A stretch of 64,000 nt of DNA. Source: Dactylosporangium sucinum. GTDB taxonomy: Bacteria; Actinomycetota; Actinomycetes; Mycobacteriales; Micromonosporaceae. The stretch lies in assembly GCF_014647515.1 (NCBI RefSeq), contig NZ_BMPI01000002.1:47451-111450 (forward strand), written 5' to 3'. The number at the start of each line of letters is the position of its first letter. Positions within the stretch are counted from its first letter, which is position 1. Of the stretch, positions 33,501-41,041 are shown in pieces. Under the pieces are notes generated by a model. That model was not told the origin of the DNA. It worked only from the letters and a program-made list of their open reading frames with translations, and did not search any database. The translations under genes were made by a program, and so were the position numbers.

Positions 33501-33506
33501 ATCGTA
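33501..33506 (-). promoter_or_regulatory. -10 box for the leaderless acetyltransferase transcript
   Basis: TACGAT on the minus strand, then 7 bases, then GTG at 33493. The apparent upstream ATG overlaps this box, so the leaderless rule decides the start. Confidence 0.5.
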
Positions 33507-33584
33507 CCGCCGCCGTGGGCCGGGTGGGCTGGTGGGATGTATCGGGGTCGTTGTGTCGGGGCCTCGCGGGGGCGCCCGGTACCG

Positions 33585-33590
33585 TATGGT
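33585..33590 (+). promoter_or_regulatory. -10 box for the leaderless M1 peptidase transcript
   Basis: TATGGT followed by exactly 7 bases and the GTG at 33598. The ATG at 33586 lies within the box and would not be transcribed under this reading. Confidence 0.5.
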
Positions 33591-33597
33591 CACGCCC

Positions 33598-35061
33598 GTG
33601 CGTCGTATCTTGATCTCTGGCGTTCTCGTCGCGGCCCTGCTCACGGCCGCGTGCACCGATAGCGAGCCCGACCCCGCGGCCTCCGGCAGCACCGCGCCCA
33701 GCACCGCCGCCCCCAGTTCCGCCGGGGTCGACTACACCGCCTGGCAGGGCGGGACGTCCACGCCCGTCGCCGACCCCATGTATCCCGGCTACGGCAACCC
33801 CGCGCTCGACGTGCTGCACTACGGGCTCGTCCTGGACTGGAAGCCGGACACGAAGACCCTCACCGGGACGGCGACGCTGCGGATCCGGGCCGCGGCCGCG
33901 GTCAGTGACCTGAAGCTCGACTTCTCCAAGGCCTACACGATCGACGAGGTGACGGTGAACGGGGCGCCGGCCGGCGGTACCGTCGCGGACACCAAGCTCA
34001 CGGTCGCCGGCTCGCTGGCCAAGGACGCGTTCGCCACGCTCGTCGTGAAGTACCACGGCACGCCGACGACCGTGCCGATGCCGTCGCACCGGACCGACTC
34101 GGAGCCGCTCGGGCTCACCGTCACCAAGGACGGCGGCCTGTGGACCATGCAGGAGCCGTACGGGGCCTCCACCTGGTACCCCGCCAACGACCAGCCGTCG
34201 GACAAGGCGCTCTACGACATCGCGGTGACCGTGCCCGAGGGGTGGTCGGCGATCGCGTCCGGCACGGCGCAGGCGCCGGAGGGCACGACGTTCAAGTACA
34301 CGGCGACGGCGCCGGTGGCGAGCTACCTGACGACGCTCGCCGTCGGTAAGTACCAGAAGGAGACGGCCGCCGGGCCGCACGGGATCCCGCTCACCTACTG
34401 GTGGCGGGCCGGCGCCGACGACAAGGCGCTGCCCTACCTGCGCAAGTCGCCGCAGTACCTGACCTGGCTGGAGCAGCGCTTCGGGCCGTACCCGTTCGAC
34501 AGCGGCGGCGTGCTCATGGTGCCGTCGGCGTCGGGCATGGAGACCCAGCAGATGATCACGATGGGCCTGCCCGACTACGGCAGCGAGGCCGCCTTCAAGA
34601 CCGGGTTCGACGCCGACCTGCTGCACGAGTACGCGCACCAGTGGTTCGGCGACGCGGTCACCCCGACGAACTGGAACGACCTGTGGCTGAACGAGGGCTG
34701 GGCGACCTACGCCCAGCACCTCTACACCAACGAGCGCGACAAGGTCACCGCGAAGGCGTGGGAGGACTGGGCCCGCGGGGTCGACGCCCGCCTGCGCCAG
34801 CGGCTCGGCCCGCCCGGCAAGCCGAAGGCGGACAGCTTCGCGGAGAGCAACGTGTACATGTGCCCGGCGCTCATGCTGCACCAGATCCACAAGCAGATCG
34901 GCGACACGGCGTTCTTCGCGATGGCCACCGACTGGGCCCAGAAGCACCGCAACACGACCCAGGACCGCGCGTCGTTCATCGCGTTCGTGAACCAGCACAC
35001 GGGCAAGGACTTCACGTCCCTGATCAACACCTGGCTCGACTCGCCCACCACGCCCAAGTAG
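33598..35061 (+). CDS. M1 family metallopeptidase, lipoprotein
   Basis: A 487-residue zinc peptidase attached to the outer face of the membrane. The lipobox LLTAAC puts the lipidated Cys near residue 19, followed by a Ser/Ala/Pro linker. A beta-saddle N-domain (about 40-220) precedes the thermolysin-like domain. Zinc ligands and catalytic Glu are H343-E344-x-x-H347 (HEYAHQWFGD) and E366 (NEGWATY), as in M1 aminopeptidases. The exopeptidase motif GAMEN is replaced by a SGMETQQM sequence at the same position, so N-terminal recognition may differ. GTG at 33598 was selected by the leaderless rule and because it gives a normal lipoprotein signal. Confidence 0.88.
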   Translation: MRRILISGVLVAALLTAACTDSEPDPAASGSTAPSTAAPSSAGVDYTAWQGGTSTPVADPMYPGYGNPALDVLHYGLVLDWKPDTKTLTGTATLRIRAAAAVSDLKLDFSKAYTIDEVTVNGAPAGGTVADTKLTVAGSLAKDAFATLVVKYHGTPTTVPMPSHRTDSEPLGLTVTKDGGLWTMQEPYGASTWYPANDQPSDKALYDIAVTVPEGWSAIASGTAQAPEGTTFKYTATAPVASYLTTLAVGKYQKETAAGPHGIPLTYWWRAGADDKALPYLRKSPQYLTWLEQRFGPYPFDSGGVLMVPSASGMETQQMITMGLPDYGSEAAFKTGFDADLLHEYAHQWFGDAVTPTNWNDLWLNEGWATYAQHLYTNERDKVTAKAWEDWARGVDARLRQRLGPPGKPKADSFAESNVYMCPALMLHQIHKQIGDTAFFAMATDWAQKHRNTTQDRASFIAFVNQHTGKDFTSLINTWLDSPTTPK

Positions 35062-35065
35062 CGCC

Positions 35066-35485
35066 TCAGATCACGGCGATGTCGCGCTCACCCGTGAGCC
35101 GCTCCATGCGCAGCCGGCACAGCAGGTTGCCGGCTCCGCTGTTCACCTCGCCGTAGCGCTCGGCCTCCCCCTTGGGGACGTAGCGCTCGGCGATCCGGGT
35201 CGCCCACCGGCGCAGGTCCGGTGGGTCCTCGGCCATGGTGACCTCGCCCCGCACGGCCACGAACTGGTACGGGAACCGCTCCACGTCGACGGTGAGCGCC
35301 GCCCGCGGGTTCGCCCGCAGGTGGCGTCCCTTCACCGACTCGGTGCCGGTGCTGAAGACGAGGTCGCCGCCGTCGATCACGAACCAGATCGGCGCGACGT
35401 GCGGGTCGGCCCGGGTACCGGCCGTGGCGAGCTTGCCCGTGTGGGTGCCCTCGCCGAGGAGGTCCATCACCTCTTGATCCGTCAT
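35066..35485 (-). CDS. PPOX-class flavin/F420-dependent oxidoreductase
   Basis: A 139-residue split-barrel protein of the pyridoxamine 5'-phosphate oxidase-like superfamily. KLATAGTRADPHVAPIWFVIDGGDLVFSTG is the core of the actinobacterial PPOX-class enzymes that use F420 or a flavin; KGRHLRANPRAALTVD contacts the cofactor phosphate. The substrate is unknown. ATG at 35485 gives the usual family length; GTG at 35494 is possible. The stop is 4 bases from that of the M1 peptidase on the other strand. Confidence 0.83.
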   Translation of the reverse strand: MTDQEVMDLLGEGTHTGKLATAGTRADPHVAPIWFVIDGGDLVFSTGTESVKGRHLRANPRAALTVDVERFPYQFVAVRGEVTMAEDPPDLRRWATRIAERYVPKGEAERYGEVNSGAGNLLCRLRMERLTGERDIAVI

Positions 35486-35634
35486 CGTTGCCACACCTGC
35501 AGTGTTGCGCGCGGCGACGCACCGATCGCGCGAGCAAGGGGGTGACCCGCTCGCCGGCCAGTGGCACCCGCCGACCGGATCGGTGCTGCCGCTGCTGCTC
35601 TCGGGCCGCCGCGCCCGGTCACCCGAGGTGGGTG

Positions 35635-35694
35635 CCCATGATCGATGGACGGATTCGGCTGCCATGGCAGCCGGAAGTCTCCATCGATCATGGG
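35635..35694. repeat. Intergenic palindrome, type D, with nested inner palindrome
   Basis: Perfect 15-base arms CCCATGATCGATGGA (35635-35649) and complement (35680-35694). Its centre is another perfect palindrome, GGCTGCCATGGCAGCC (35657-35672), so nearly the whole 60 bases can form one long hairpin. Confidence 0.85.
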
Positions 35695-35803
35695 CCGGCC
35701 GCGGCACGACCCTGCGCGACGCGGCGCGGCACAGGCGTAAGCCGCCCGGCTGCCCGCGCCGCCGCCCACCAATCTCGGTTCGGACGCGTCCCGACATCGG
35801 CAT

Positions 35804-35824
35804 GAGGGTGCATCGACCAACGTC
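35804..35824. repeat. Half copy of the type A palindrome
   Basis: Matches the right arm of the type A palindrome except for two bases (GAGGGTGCATCG against GAGGGTAGATCG, then CACCAACGTC-type ending). No left arm is found nearby; it may be a decayed copy. Confidence 0.6.
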
Positions 35825-35907
35825 TCAGCCAGACCGGGGCGCGGGCGGCGCGGGCGGCGCGGGCGCAGGCGAGCGGACGCGGCGCGGACACGCGGACGAC
35901 AGGCACA

Positions 35908-35967
35908 GACGTTGGTCGATCTACCCTCGGCATCGGAGATCGAAGTGAGGGTAGATCGACCGACGTC
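35908..35967. repeat. Second copy of the type A palindrome
   Basis: Left arm 35908-35928 and right arm 35947-35967 pair with one wobble, and both arms match the element at 5454-5513, 30 kb away. The loops differ in sequence while the arms are conserved, a sign of selection or mobility of the arms. Confidence 0.85.
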
Positions 35968-36026
35968 TTAGCTGGGCCGGGAGCCGGGAGCCGGGGGGCG
36001 GGGGCGGGGCCGGGCGGCGGGAGCTG

Positions 36027-37313
36027 TCAGTAGCCGTAGCGGTTCTTCAGGTGGCGCCACCAGTCGCGGAACATCCAGGCGTCGAACTCGGTGATCTGCG
36101 ACGCCGAGCCCGCCTTCATGAGGAAGCCGCCGACGCCCGTCGGGGTCCAGTCGTAGAAGTCGTCCAGGCCGAAGCTGTGGCCCATCTCGTGCAGCAGAAT
36201 GTGGATGTTGTCGGTGTCGAGCGCGCCGACGTAGTACTCGCTGCCGATGCGCTGGCCCCAGTCGCCGCCGGCGCCGCCGCCGAAGCCCGCGGTCAGCCAC
36301 AGCGACATGTCGTAGTGGTGCGACGGGCCGCCGGGACAGTTGGGATACTGGCCGCTCTGGTTGAAGAAGCGCCCGCACGGCGTCGAGCACTGCGGGGCGT
36401 TCTCCCGGATGTCGTTGACGTAGATGTCGACCGAGGTGTCGCTCCACTGTAGCTGCGCGCGGTCGCGCACCGCCCAGCCGACCACCTTCACGGGGACGTT
36501 CTGGTACGGCCAGCCGTTGTGGCCCACCATGACGTCCATCCATTTCTTGAACTGCCGCTGCAGCGCCGCGTGGATGCGGTCGCGCAGCGCGGCGCTCACC
36601 GTCGCCGACGAGTCCCAGCGCACGCAGTAGTTGATGCTGCCGCCGTTGGCGAAGAGCTGGTCCCAGCCGTAGTTCCGGAACCCGTACAGGTTGGTGTAGG
36701 TCTGCTCCTGGTGCGTCCACACCTGGTTGAGCGGGGTGACCAGGTTGGCCGGCGGGTTCCAGCCGGTGGTCGGGGTGGTCGGGGTCGTGGTGATCGCCGA
36801 GGCGTAGGCCCGCACCTCCAGCAGGCCGACCGACGCCGACCCGCTCTGCAGGACCACCCGCAGCCGGCTGGTGCTCACCTGGTTGAAGTTCACCGCGTTG
36901 TACTTGTTCACGGCGACGGGATAGCCGCTCACACCGGACACGTCGGCGTACGCGGAGCCGGTCCAGTACTGCAGCCGCCACGACGCCGGCAGCCGCACGC
37001 CGCCGTTGTCGTCGAAGAAGTAGACGTCGGCCGAGCGCAGGGTCTGCGCCGACGGCCAGGTGAGCAGCACCCACTGCTCGCCGGTGTTGGGCCAGGTGCC
37101 CCAGCGCCGGTTGACCGTGTCGTTCGAGGTGGTGGGGTCGATGCCGTCGTTGACGGCGGCCACGCTCTCCCACGGCGACGTGTAGGACGCGGTGGCGGTG
37201 GCGGCGCGGGCCAGGTTGTCGCCCTGGCCGGGGGCCGCGTCCGCCACGACGGGCACGCCGACGAGCAGCGCGAGCGTCGCGGCGGCCACGGCGGCGATGC
37301 TGGGCAATCGCAT
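36027..37313 (-). CDS. Secreted metzincin-like metalloprotease with discoidin-type N-terminal domain
   Basis: A 428-residue exported protein. Signal peptide about 1-27 (MRLPSIAAVAAATLALLVG, cleavage after ADA). An F5/8 type C-like domain follows (about 33-165; NLARAATATASYTSPWESVAAVNDG). The catalytic part (about 190-425) contains H375-E376-M-G-H379-S-F-G-L-D-D385, the HExxHxxGxxD zinc site of metzincin-like peptidases. Four Cys in NAPQCSTPCGRF and YPNCPGG may form disulfides. It likely degrades a protein bound to a glycan surface. GAGGGAGG precedes the ATG at 37313. The upstream 150 bases are AT-rich and contain two CGAAAA/TTTTCG palindromes, possible operators. Confidence 0.85.
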   Translation of the reverse strand: MRLPSIAAVAAATLALLVGVPVVADAAPGQGDNLARAATATASYTSPWESVAAVNDGIDPTTSNDTVNRRWGTWPNTGEQWVLLTWPSAQTLRSADVYFFDDNGGVRLPASWRLQYWTGSAYADVSGVSGYPVAVNKYNAVNFNQVSTSRLRVVLQSGSASVGLLEVRAYASAITTTPTTPTTGWNPPANLVTPLNQVWTHQEQTYTNLYGFRNYGWDQLFANGGSINYCVRWDSSATVSAALRDRIHAALQRQFKKWMDVMVGHNGWPYQNVPVKVVGWAVRDRAQLQWSDTSVDIYVNDIRENAPQCSTPCGRFFNQSGQYPNCPGGPSHHYDMSLWLTAGFGGGAGGDWGQRIGSEYYVGALDTDNIHILLHEMGHSFGLDDFYDWTPTGVGGFLMKAGSASQITEFDAWMFRDWWRHLKNRYGY

Positions 37314-37360
37314 CTGCGGGTCCTCCCTCAAATAGAACTCAGATCGAACTCGGAGCCGAT

Positions 37361-37456
37361 CCGAAAACCTTTTCGGGCGGACCTTGACATCGAAGAACCC
37401 AACTGTCAACGCATCGACGCAAGTGACTGTAACACCAGCGAGACGAAAACTTTTCG
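37361..37456. promoter_or_regulatory. Two CGAAAA...TTTTCG palindromes upstream of the metalloprotease gene
   Basis: CCGAAAACCTTTTCGG (37361-37376) and CGAAAACTTTTCG (37444-37456) are inverted repeats 80 bases apart in the upstream region, which is otherwise low in G+C. Related GAAA/TTTC palindromes are LacI-type operators of polysaccharide-degrading genes in Streptomyces. Looping between two sites is possible. Confidence 0.45.
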
Positions 37457-37466
37457 GCCGTGAAAG

Positions 37467-38039
37467 TTACACGGTCCAGCGGGCGAGCAGGTCGGCCAGC
37501 TCGCGGGTCCGCGGGTGGTCGTCGCCCTGCACGTCGCGCATCTCCGCCAGTACCGTCGCCGCATCCGCGACCGCGCCCCGCTCGTCGCCGCCGCGGTGGC
37601 GCAGCTCGGCCCGCTGGTGCCGAGTGCGCAGCGGGCGCCGGTGCGCGCGGCCGAAGACCTCCTCGACCACCGGCTGGAGGCCCCCGTCGGGGCCGTCGGC
37701 GGCGGCGATGGCCCGCCAGGCCCGCGCGTACGCGGCGAGCACCGCCGGGCGGGACGCGGCCGGCACCCAGAGCTTGGTCCGGCCCCGGGCGCGGTGGAAC
37801 GCGGCCGCGGCGAGCTGGGACTTGCCGGCGCCGCCGGGACCGGCGAGCAGGACCTGCCGCACGTCGCCGCCACCGAGGGCGGCGTCGATCGCGGCCGCGA
37901 GCCGGGGGCGCTCCCGCAGCGCGGCCGCGTCGGTCGGCGGCCGCCCGATCACCACGGCCGCGGCGGGCTGGTCGGTGGCCGGCACCGGGCGGCGGGGCTG
38001 GGGCGGGGCCGCCCGCCACAGGCTGCGCCAGTGCTCCAC
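37467..38039 (-). pseudogene. Remnant of an NB-ARC/TPR regulatory ATPase
   Basis: The 190-residue frame begins with the N-terminus typical of large actinobacterial NB-ARC-TPR proteins (EHWRSLWRAAPPQPRRPVP, then the P-loop QVLLAGPGGAGKSQLAAAAF near 75-95) and proceeds to about residue 130. It then jumps to a short tail of the TPR type (RAELRHRGGDERGAVADAATVLAEM, DDHPRTRELADLL). Full-length members are commonly 600-900 residues, so the middle, including Walker B, ARC and most TPRs, appears deleted in frame. It retains an RBS (AGGAGCG before GTG at 38039). It may be a decayed gene or a shortened product with an altered role. It is divergent from the SigE-family sigma gene. Confidence 0.62.
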
Positions 38040-38153
38040 CGGGACGCTCCTGCTGTACCCCGAGCCGGGCGGCCGCCCCGTCAACCTCACCGTCGCCTGA
38101 CGCCGGGCGCCGTCGCGGTGCTCGTGCCAATGTGTGACAACGACCGCCCCTAG

Positions 38154-38693
38154 ATGCGATGGTCTCCGAGCGTGGTAGGTGGTGTGGGGTCCAAGACGCT
38201 CTTCGAGGAGTACGTGCGGGCCCGCGCCGCGGGGCTGGCGCGGGTCGCGTTCCTGCTGACCGGCGACGCCCACCTCGCCGAGGACCTCGTGCAGGTCACG
38301 CTCATCGAGGTGGCGTCGCGGTGGGAACGCATCCTGGCCGGCGGCGACCCCGAGCCCTACGTTCGCACGGTGCTGTACCGCAAGCACCTGTCGTGGTGGC
38401 GCCGCCACCGGCGGGACGCCCGCCCGACCGGCGAGCTGCCGGAGCCGGCGGTGCCCGACATCGCCGGCGAGGTCACCACGACCGTCGCCGTGCGGCGGGC
38501 CCTCGACACCCTGGCGCCGAAGCAGCGGGCGGTGCTCGTGCTGCGGTACTTCGAGGATCTCACCGAGTCCCAGGCCGCGACCGTCCTCGGGGTGCGGGTC
38601 GGCACCGTCCGCAGCCAGACCCGCGACGCCCTGGCCCGGCTGCGCCGCCTCGCCCCCGAACTGTCCGACCTCGCCAAGGCGGTGGACCGATGA
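38154..38693 (+). CDS. SigE-family (ECF-like) RNA polymerase sigma factor
   Basis: A 179-residue sigma factor. Region 2 spans about 13-80 (EEYVRARAAGLARVAFLLTGDAHLAEDLVQVTLIEVASRW) and region 4 about 115-170 (LAPKQRAVLVLRYFEDLTESQAATVLGVRVGTVRSQTRDALARL). FLLTGDxHxAEDLVQ is diagnostic for the actinobacterial SigE family. The start is uncertain: ATG at 38154, GTG 38172 or GTG 38184 are possible, with the domain starting soon after the last. The stop overlaps the ATG of a membrane protein gene (ATGA), so it forms a sigma/partner pair like the one at 2873-4248. Confidence 0.87.
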   Translation: MRWSPSVVGGVGSKTLFEEYVRARAAGLARVAFLLTGDAHLAEDLVQVTLIEVASRWERILAGGDPEPYVRTVLYRKHLSWWRRHRRDARPTGELPEPAVPDIAGEVTTTVAVRRALDTLAPKQRAVLVLRYFEDLTESQAATVLGVRVGTVRSQTRDALARLRRLAPELSDLAKAVDR

Positions 38694-39931
38694 CCACGCG
38701 ACTGCAGGAGGCCCTGACCGAGCTGGCCGGGGACGCGCGGCCACCGGCCACCGCCGGCCTCTGGGTGCAGGGACGACGCCGCAGGCGGCGCCGCCGGTGG
38801 ACGGCGGGCGGTCTGGCGCTGATCGCCCTGGCCGCGGTGGCCGGGCCCGCGCTGCTCGTCCGGCCCGGGCCACCGGCGGCGGTCCCCGGCGACGGCGGCG
38901 GCCCCGCGGTGCCGCGCCGCTTCGAGCCGGCCCGGCCCTGGCAGGAGCTCGCCGAGCGCGATCCGAACGGGCCGGTCATGCTCACCTTCGTCAACGTCCA
39001 GGGCCGCCTGTCGCTGCCGGCCAGGCCGGTCACCGTCATCGGCCAGGACGGTTCCTTCCGCGGCTCGGCGCGGCTGGGCCGGCTCTCGCCCGACGGGCGG
39101 TTCCTCGCCCAGCCCGACCGGATCGTCGACCTGTCGACCAACGCCGTCGTGCCGATCGACGCCTCGTTCGGATCCGTGGCCGACTGGTCGCCGGACGGCC
39201 GGCAGCTCCTGATGACCTCGCCGACCGGCGCCACCGTGGTGGAGGCGGCCACGGGCCACGGTGAGCGGCTCGGGGTCGGCAGCCCGTCGGGGGGCGCGTT
39301 CTCCCCGGACGGCCGCCGGGTCGCCCTGGCCGAGTCCGACCAGGTGACGGTCGTCGACGCGGCCACCGGCGACGCCGCGGCCCGGGTGCCGTACGGGGCC
39401 TGGCAAAGGTTCGCCGGCTGGGACGCCACCGGCGGCCGGCTCATCTTCCTCGTCGCTGAGCAGTGCCCGTGGAGCGAGTGCGGGCGCGACGCGACCAGCC
39501 GCGACAGCGCGCTCGCGCTCCTGGCCCGGCAGCGGTGGCACCTGCGGTTCGTGGACGTCGCCACCGGCGCGGCGACGGACGAGTCGCGCACCGGCCGCAG
39601 CGGCTGGCCCGACCGGCTGATCGGCTGGCACGACGGAGCCGCGATCTGGATCGTCGACGGCCGGACGATCCAGGCGGTGCGGCCCGGCGAGCCGGCGGCG
39701 GTCCTGGCCGAGGGTCCCTCGCGCGCCGAGCAGCTCGACGTCGCCCGCGACCTCGTCGTCGCGGGACGGTTCGGCGGCCCGGACCTGGACGCGCCGCTCA
39801 CCCCGCTGCGGGAGGAGTGGCGGTGGCTCCTGGCGGTGGTGGCCACGCTGGTGGCCGTGGCCGGGCTGGCGGTGGCGGTCCGGCGGCGGCCCCTCACCGG
39901 CCGCCGCCGTACCCCGCCACACCCCACCTAG
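38690..39931 (+). CDS. Membrane protein coupled to the SigE-family sigma factor, beta-propeller-like
   Basis: A 413-residue protein with an Arg-rich cytoplasmic start, one helix (about 38-57, GGLALIALAAVAGPALLV), an external region of about 300 residues with repeated LSPDGR, WSPDGRQLL and FSPDGRRVAL blades typical of WD40/TolB-like propellers, and a second helix near the C-terminus (about 378-398) with a basic tail. The ATGA overlap with the sigma gene suggests it senses something outside the cell and controls the factor, but no known anti-sigma domain is seen. Two Cys in EQCPWSECGRD may form a disulfide. Confidence 0.75.
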   Translation: MTTRLQEALTELAGDARPPATAGLWVQGRRRRRRRRWTAGGLALIALAAVAGPALLVRPGPPAAVPGDGGGPAVPRRFEPARPWQELAERDPNGPVMLTFVNVQGRLSLPARPVTVIGQDGSFRGSARLGRLSPDGRFLAQPDRIVDLSTNAVVPIDASFGSVADWSPDGRQLLMTSPTGATVVEAATGHGERLGVGSPSGGAFSPDGRRVALAESDQVTVVDAATGDAAARVPYGAWQRFAGWDATGGRLIFLVAEQCPWSECGRDATSRDSALALLARQRWHLRFVDVATGAATDESRTGRSGWPDRLIGWHDGAAIWIVDGRTIQAVRPGEPAAVLAEGPSRAEQLDVARDLVVAGRFGGPDLDAPLTPLREEWRWLLAVVATLVAVAGLAVAVRRRPLTGRRRTPPHPT

Positions 39932-40046
39932 GGCGGTCTATGGATGGACGCGCAGTGCCGTTGGGGCAGCAGGACGGCGGCCAGCGTGAGCCTGTTCGAC
40001 AAAATTCAACAAGTTCCATAGAGACTGCACTCGATCAGACATTCTG
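39932..40046. other. Low-GC gap between convergent genes
   Basis: The stretch 39995-40062 is AT-rich for this chromosome (for example ACAAAATTCAACAAGTT). TTCTGTCA-AGCAT-TGACAGAA (40042-40062) is a perfect 8-base-arm hairpin that overlaps the stop codon of the DUF6518-like gene. It may be a terminator made of foreign sequence or a remnant of a promoter region. Confidence 0.5.
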
Positions 40047-40733
40047 TCAAGCATTGACAGAAGCGACGAACACGCGCCACAGCACCACTCCCCCGACGCC
40101 GCCGGCCACGGCCGCCCCGGCCAGCACCGGCCACGCCGCCCACAGCCGGTGCCGCGCCGCGAGCCACCCGAGCACGACGAGCGGCAGCACGATCCGCACG
40201 GCCGTCCCGGCGGCGACGGCCCGGACGAACGGGTCGTCGCTCAGGAGCACCCGCCAGGGCACGGTCGTCGCCCAGCCCTCGGCGGACAGCAACCCGCAGG
40301 CCACCCCGGCCGCGCCCGCCGCCCACCGGGGCGGCCCGGTGCGCACGGCGTGGCCGAGCAGCCCGAGCAGCGGCCCGGCCACGAGCGAGCCGGCCAGCCA
40401 CACGCCGGTCATGAGGGCGACGGACCGCAGCCCGTAGGCGTCGGCCGAGCTGCCGTCCTCCAGCGTGAAGCCGCTCCACCGCCGGCTGACGAAGACGACC
40501 AGCAGGTAGTACACGAGCGTCGCCACGACCAGGGTCCCGGTGGCGCGGACCACCGCGGCGCGCCGGGCAGTGGCGGACCAGCCGGCCAGGAACGCGGCGA
40601 GGCCCCACGCGAAACCGCTGCTCGTCACGGCGACCGCTACGGCCCTGGCGGCGCCGTCGAGGTAGTCGGCGAGGAACGCGAGCAGCCCGAGGCCGGCCGC
40701 CGCGAGCGCCCACACGGGCCTACGCGACGTCAC
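40047..40733 (-). CDS. DUF6518-like integral membrane protein
   Basis: A 228-residue polytopic membrane protein with about six helices and no recognised catalytic residues. The conserved context GEAWGATV-like (here SAEGWATTVPWRVLLSDDPF) and the small helical bundle match actinobacterial proteins of the DUF6518 type as I recall; function is unknown. It overlaps the upstream ABM-like gene by 14 bases, so the two are coupled, and a hairpin lies across its stop codon. Confidence 0.7.
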   Translation of the reverse strand: MTSRRPVWALAAAGLGLLAFLADYLDGAARAVAVAVTSSGFAWGLAAFLAGWSATARRAAVVRATGTLVVATLVYYLLVVFVSRRWSGFTLEDGSSADAYGLRSVALMTGVWLAGSLVAGPLLGLLGHAVRTGPPRWAAGAAGVACGLLSAEGWATTVPWRVLLSDDPFVRAVAAGTAVRIVLPLVVLGWLAARHRLWAAWPVLAGAAVAGGVGGVVLWRVFVASVNA

Positions 40734-41013
40734 GGACCTCGATGACCCTGGTGGTGGGGGCCGCCGGGCCGAGGGTCTCGCGCAGGGCGAGGCGGTCGGG
40801 GTCGGCGAGGAAGGACTCGTAGCCGTCGCGGGAGGCGAACCGGATCAGGTGGACCTCGGTGGCGCCGTCGGCGCTGCGGGTGCGGCGCTCGAGGACGCCG
40901 CCGTGGCGGCCCAGGTGGGCCAGGACGGCGTCCTCGTAGCGCCGGCCGGCCTCGGCCTCGCCCGGGGCCATCTCCACCACGGCCGCCAGGAGCAGCCCGT
41001 CGTCATCGGCCAC
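40720..41013 (-). CDS. Small ABM/DUF1330-like dimeric alpha-beta barrel protein
   Basis: A 97-residue protein with the pattern of a ferredoxin-like dimeric barrel: LLLAAVVEMAPGEAEAGRRYEDAVLAHLGRHGG, RTRSADGATEVHLIRFASRDGYESFLADPDRL. Members include antibiotic biosynthesis monooxygenases and DUF1330 proteins; the catalytic role here is unknown. GTG at 41013 is chosen since TATGGT (41020-41025 on this strand) precedes it by 6 bases, indicating a leaderless message and a promoter inside the long minus-strand array. It overlaps the DUF6518-like gene. Confidence 0.75.
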   Translation of the reverse strand: MADDDGLLLAAVVEMAPGEAEAGRRYEDAVLAHLGRHGGVLERRTRSADGATEVHLIRFASRDGYESFLADPDRLALRETLGPAAPTTRVIEVRDVA

Positions 41014-41019
41014 GGCCCG

Positions 41020-41025
41020 ACCATA
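41020..41025 (-). promoter_or_regulatory. -10 box for the leaderless ABM-like gene
   Basis: TATGGT on the minus strand followed by 6 bases and GTG at 41013. It implies that the two last genes of the array have their own promoter. Confidence 0.45.
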
Positions 41026-41041
41026 CCTGTCCGCCCGCGAG

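Larger units (their letters stand above)
35486..36026. other. 541-base gene-free region with a cluster of palindromes
   Basis: No coding frame is supported. It contains a 60-base cruciform-forming palindrome (35635-35694), a half palindrome (35804-35824) and a second copy of the type A palindrome (35908-35967). Reading frames here are broken and have no family resemblance. It separates the PPOX gene from the metalloprotease gene, both on the minus strand. Confidence 0.7.

Noticed and set aside
33586..33588. ATG as the start of the M1 peptidase
   Set aside because: It overlaps the presumed -10 box TATGGT; GTG at 33598 has the leaderless spacing and gives a regular lipoprotein signal.
35488..35933. 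Several short frames in the palindrome-rich gap
   Set aside because: They cross the palindromes, have no RBS and no resemblance to proteins.
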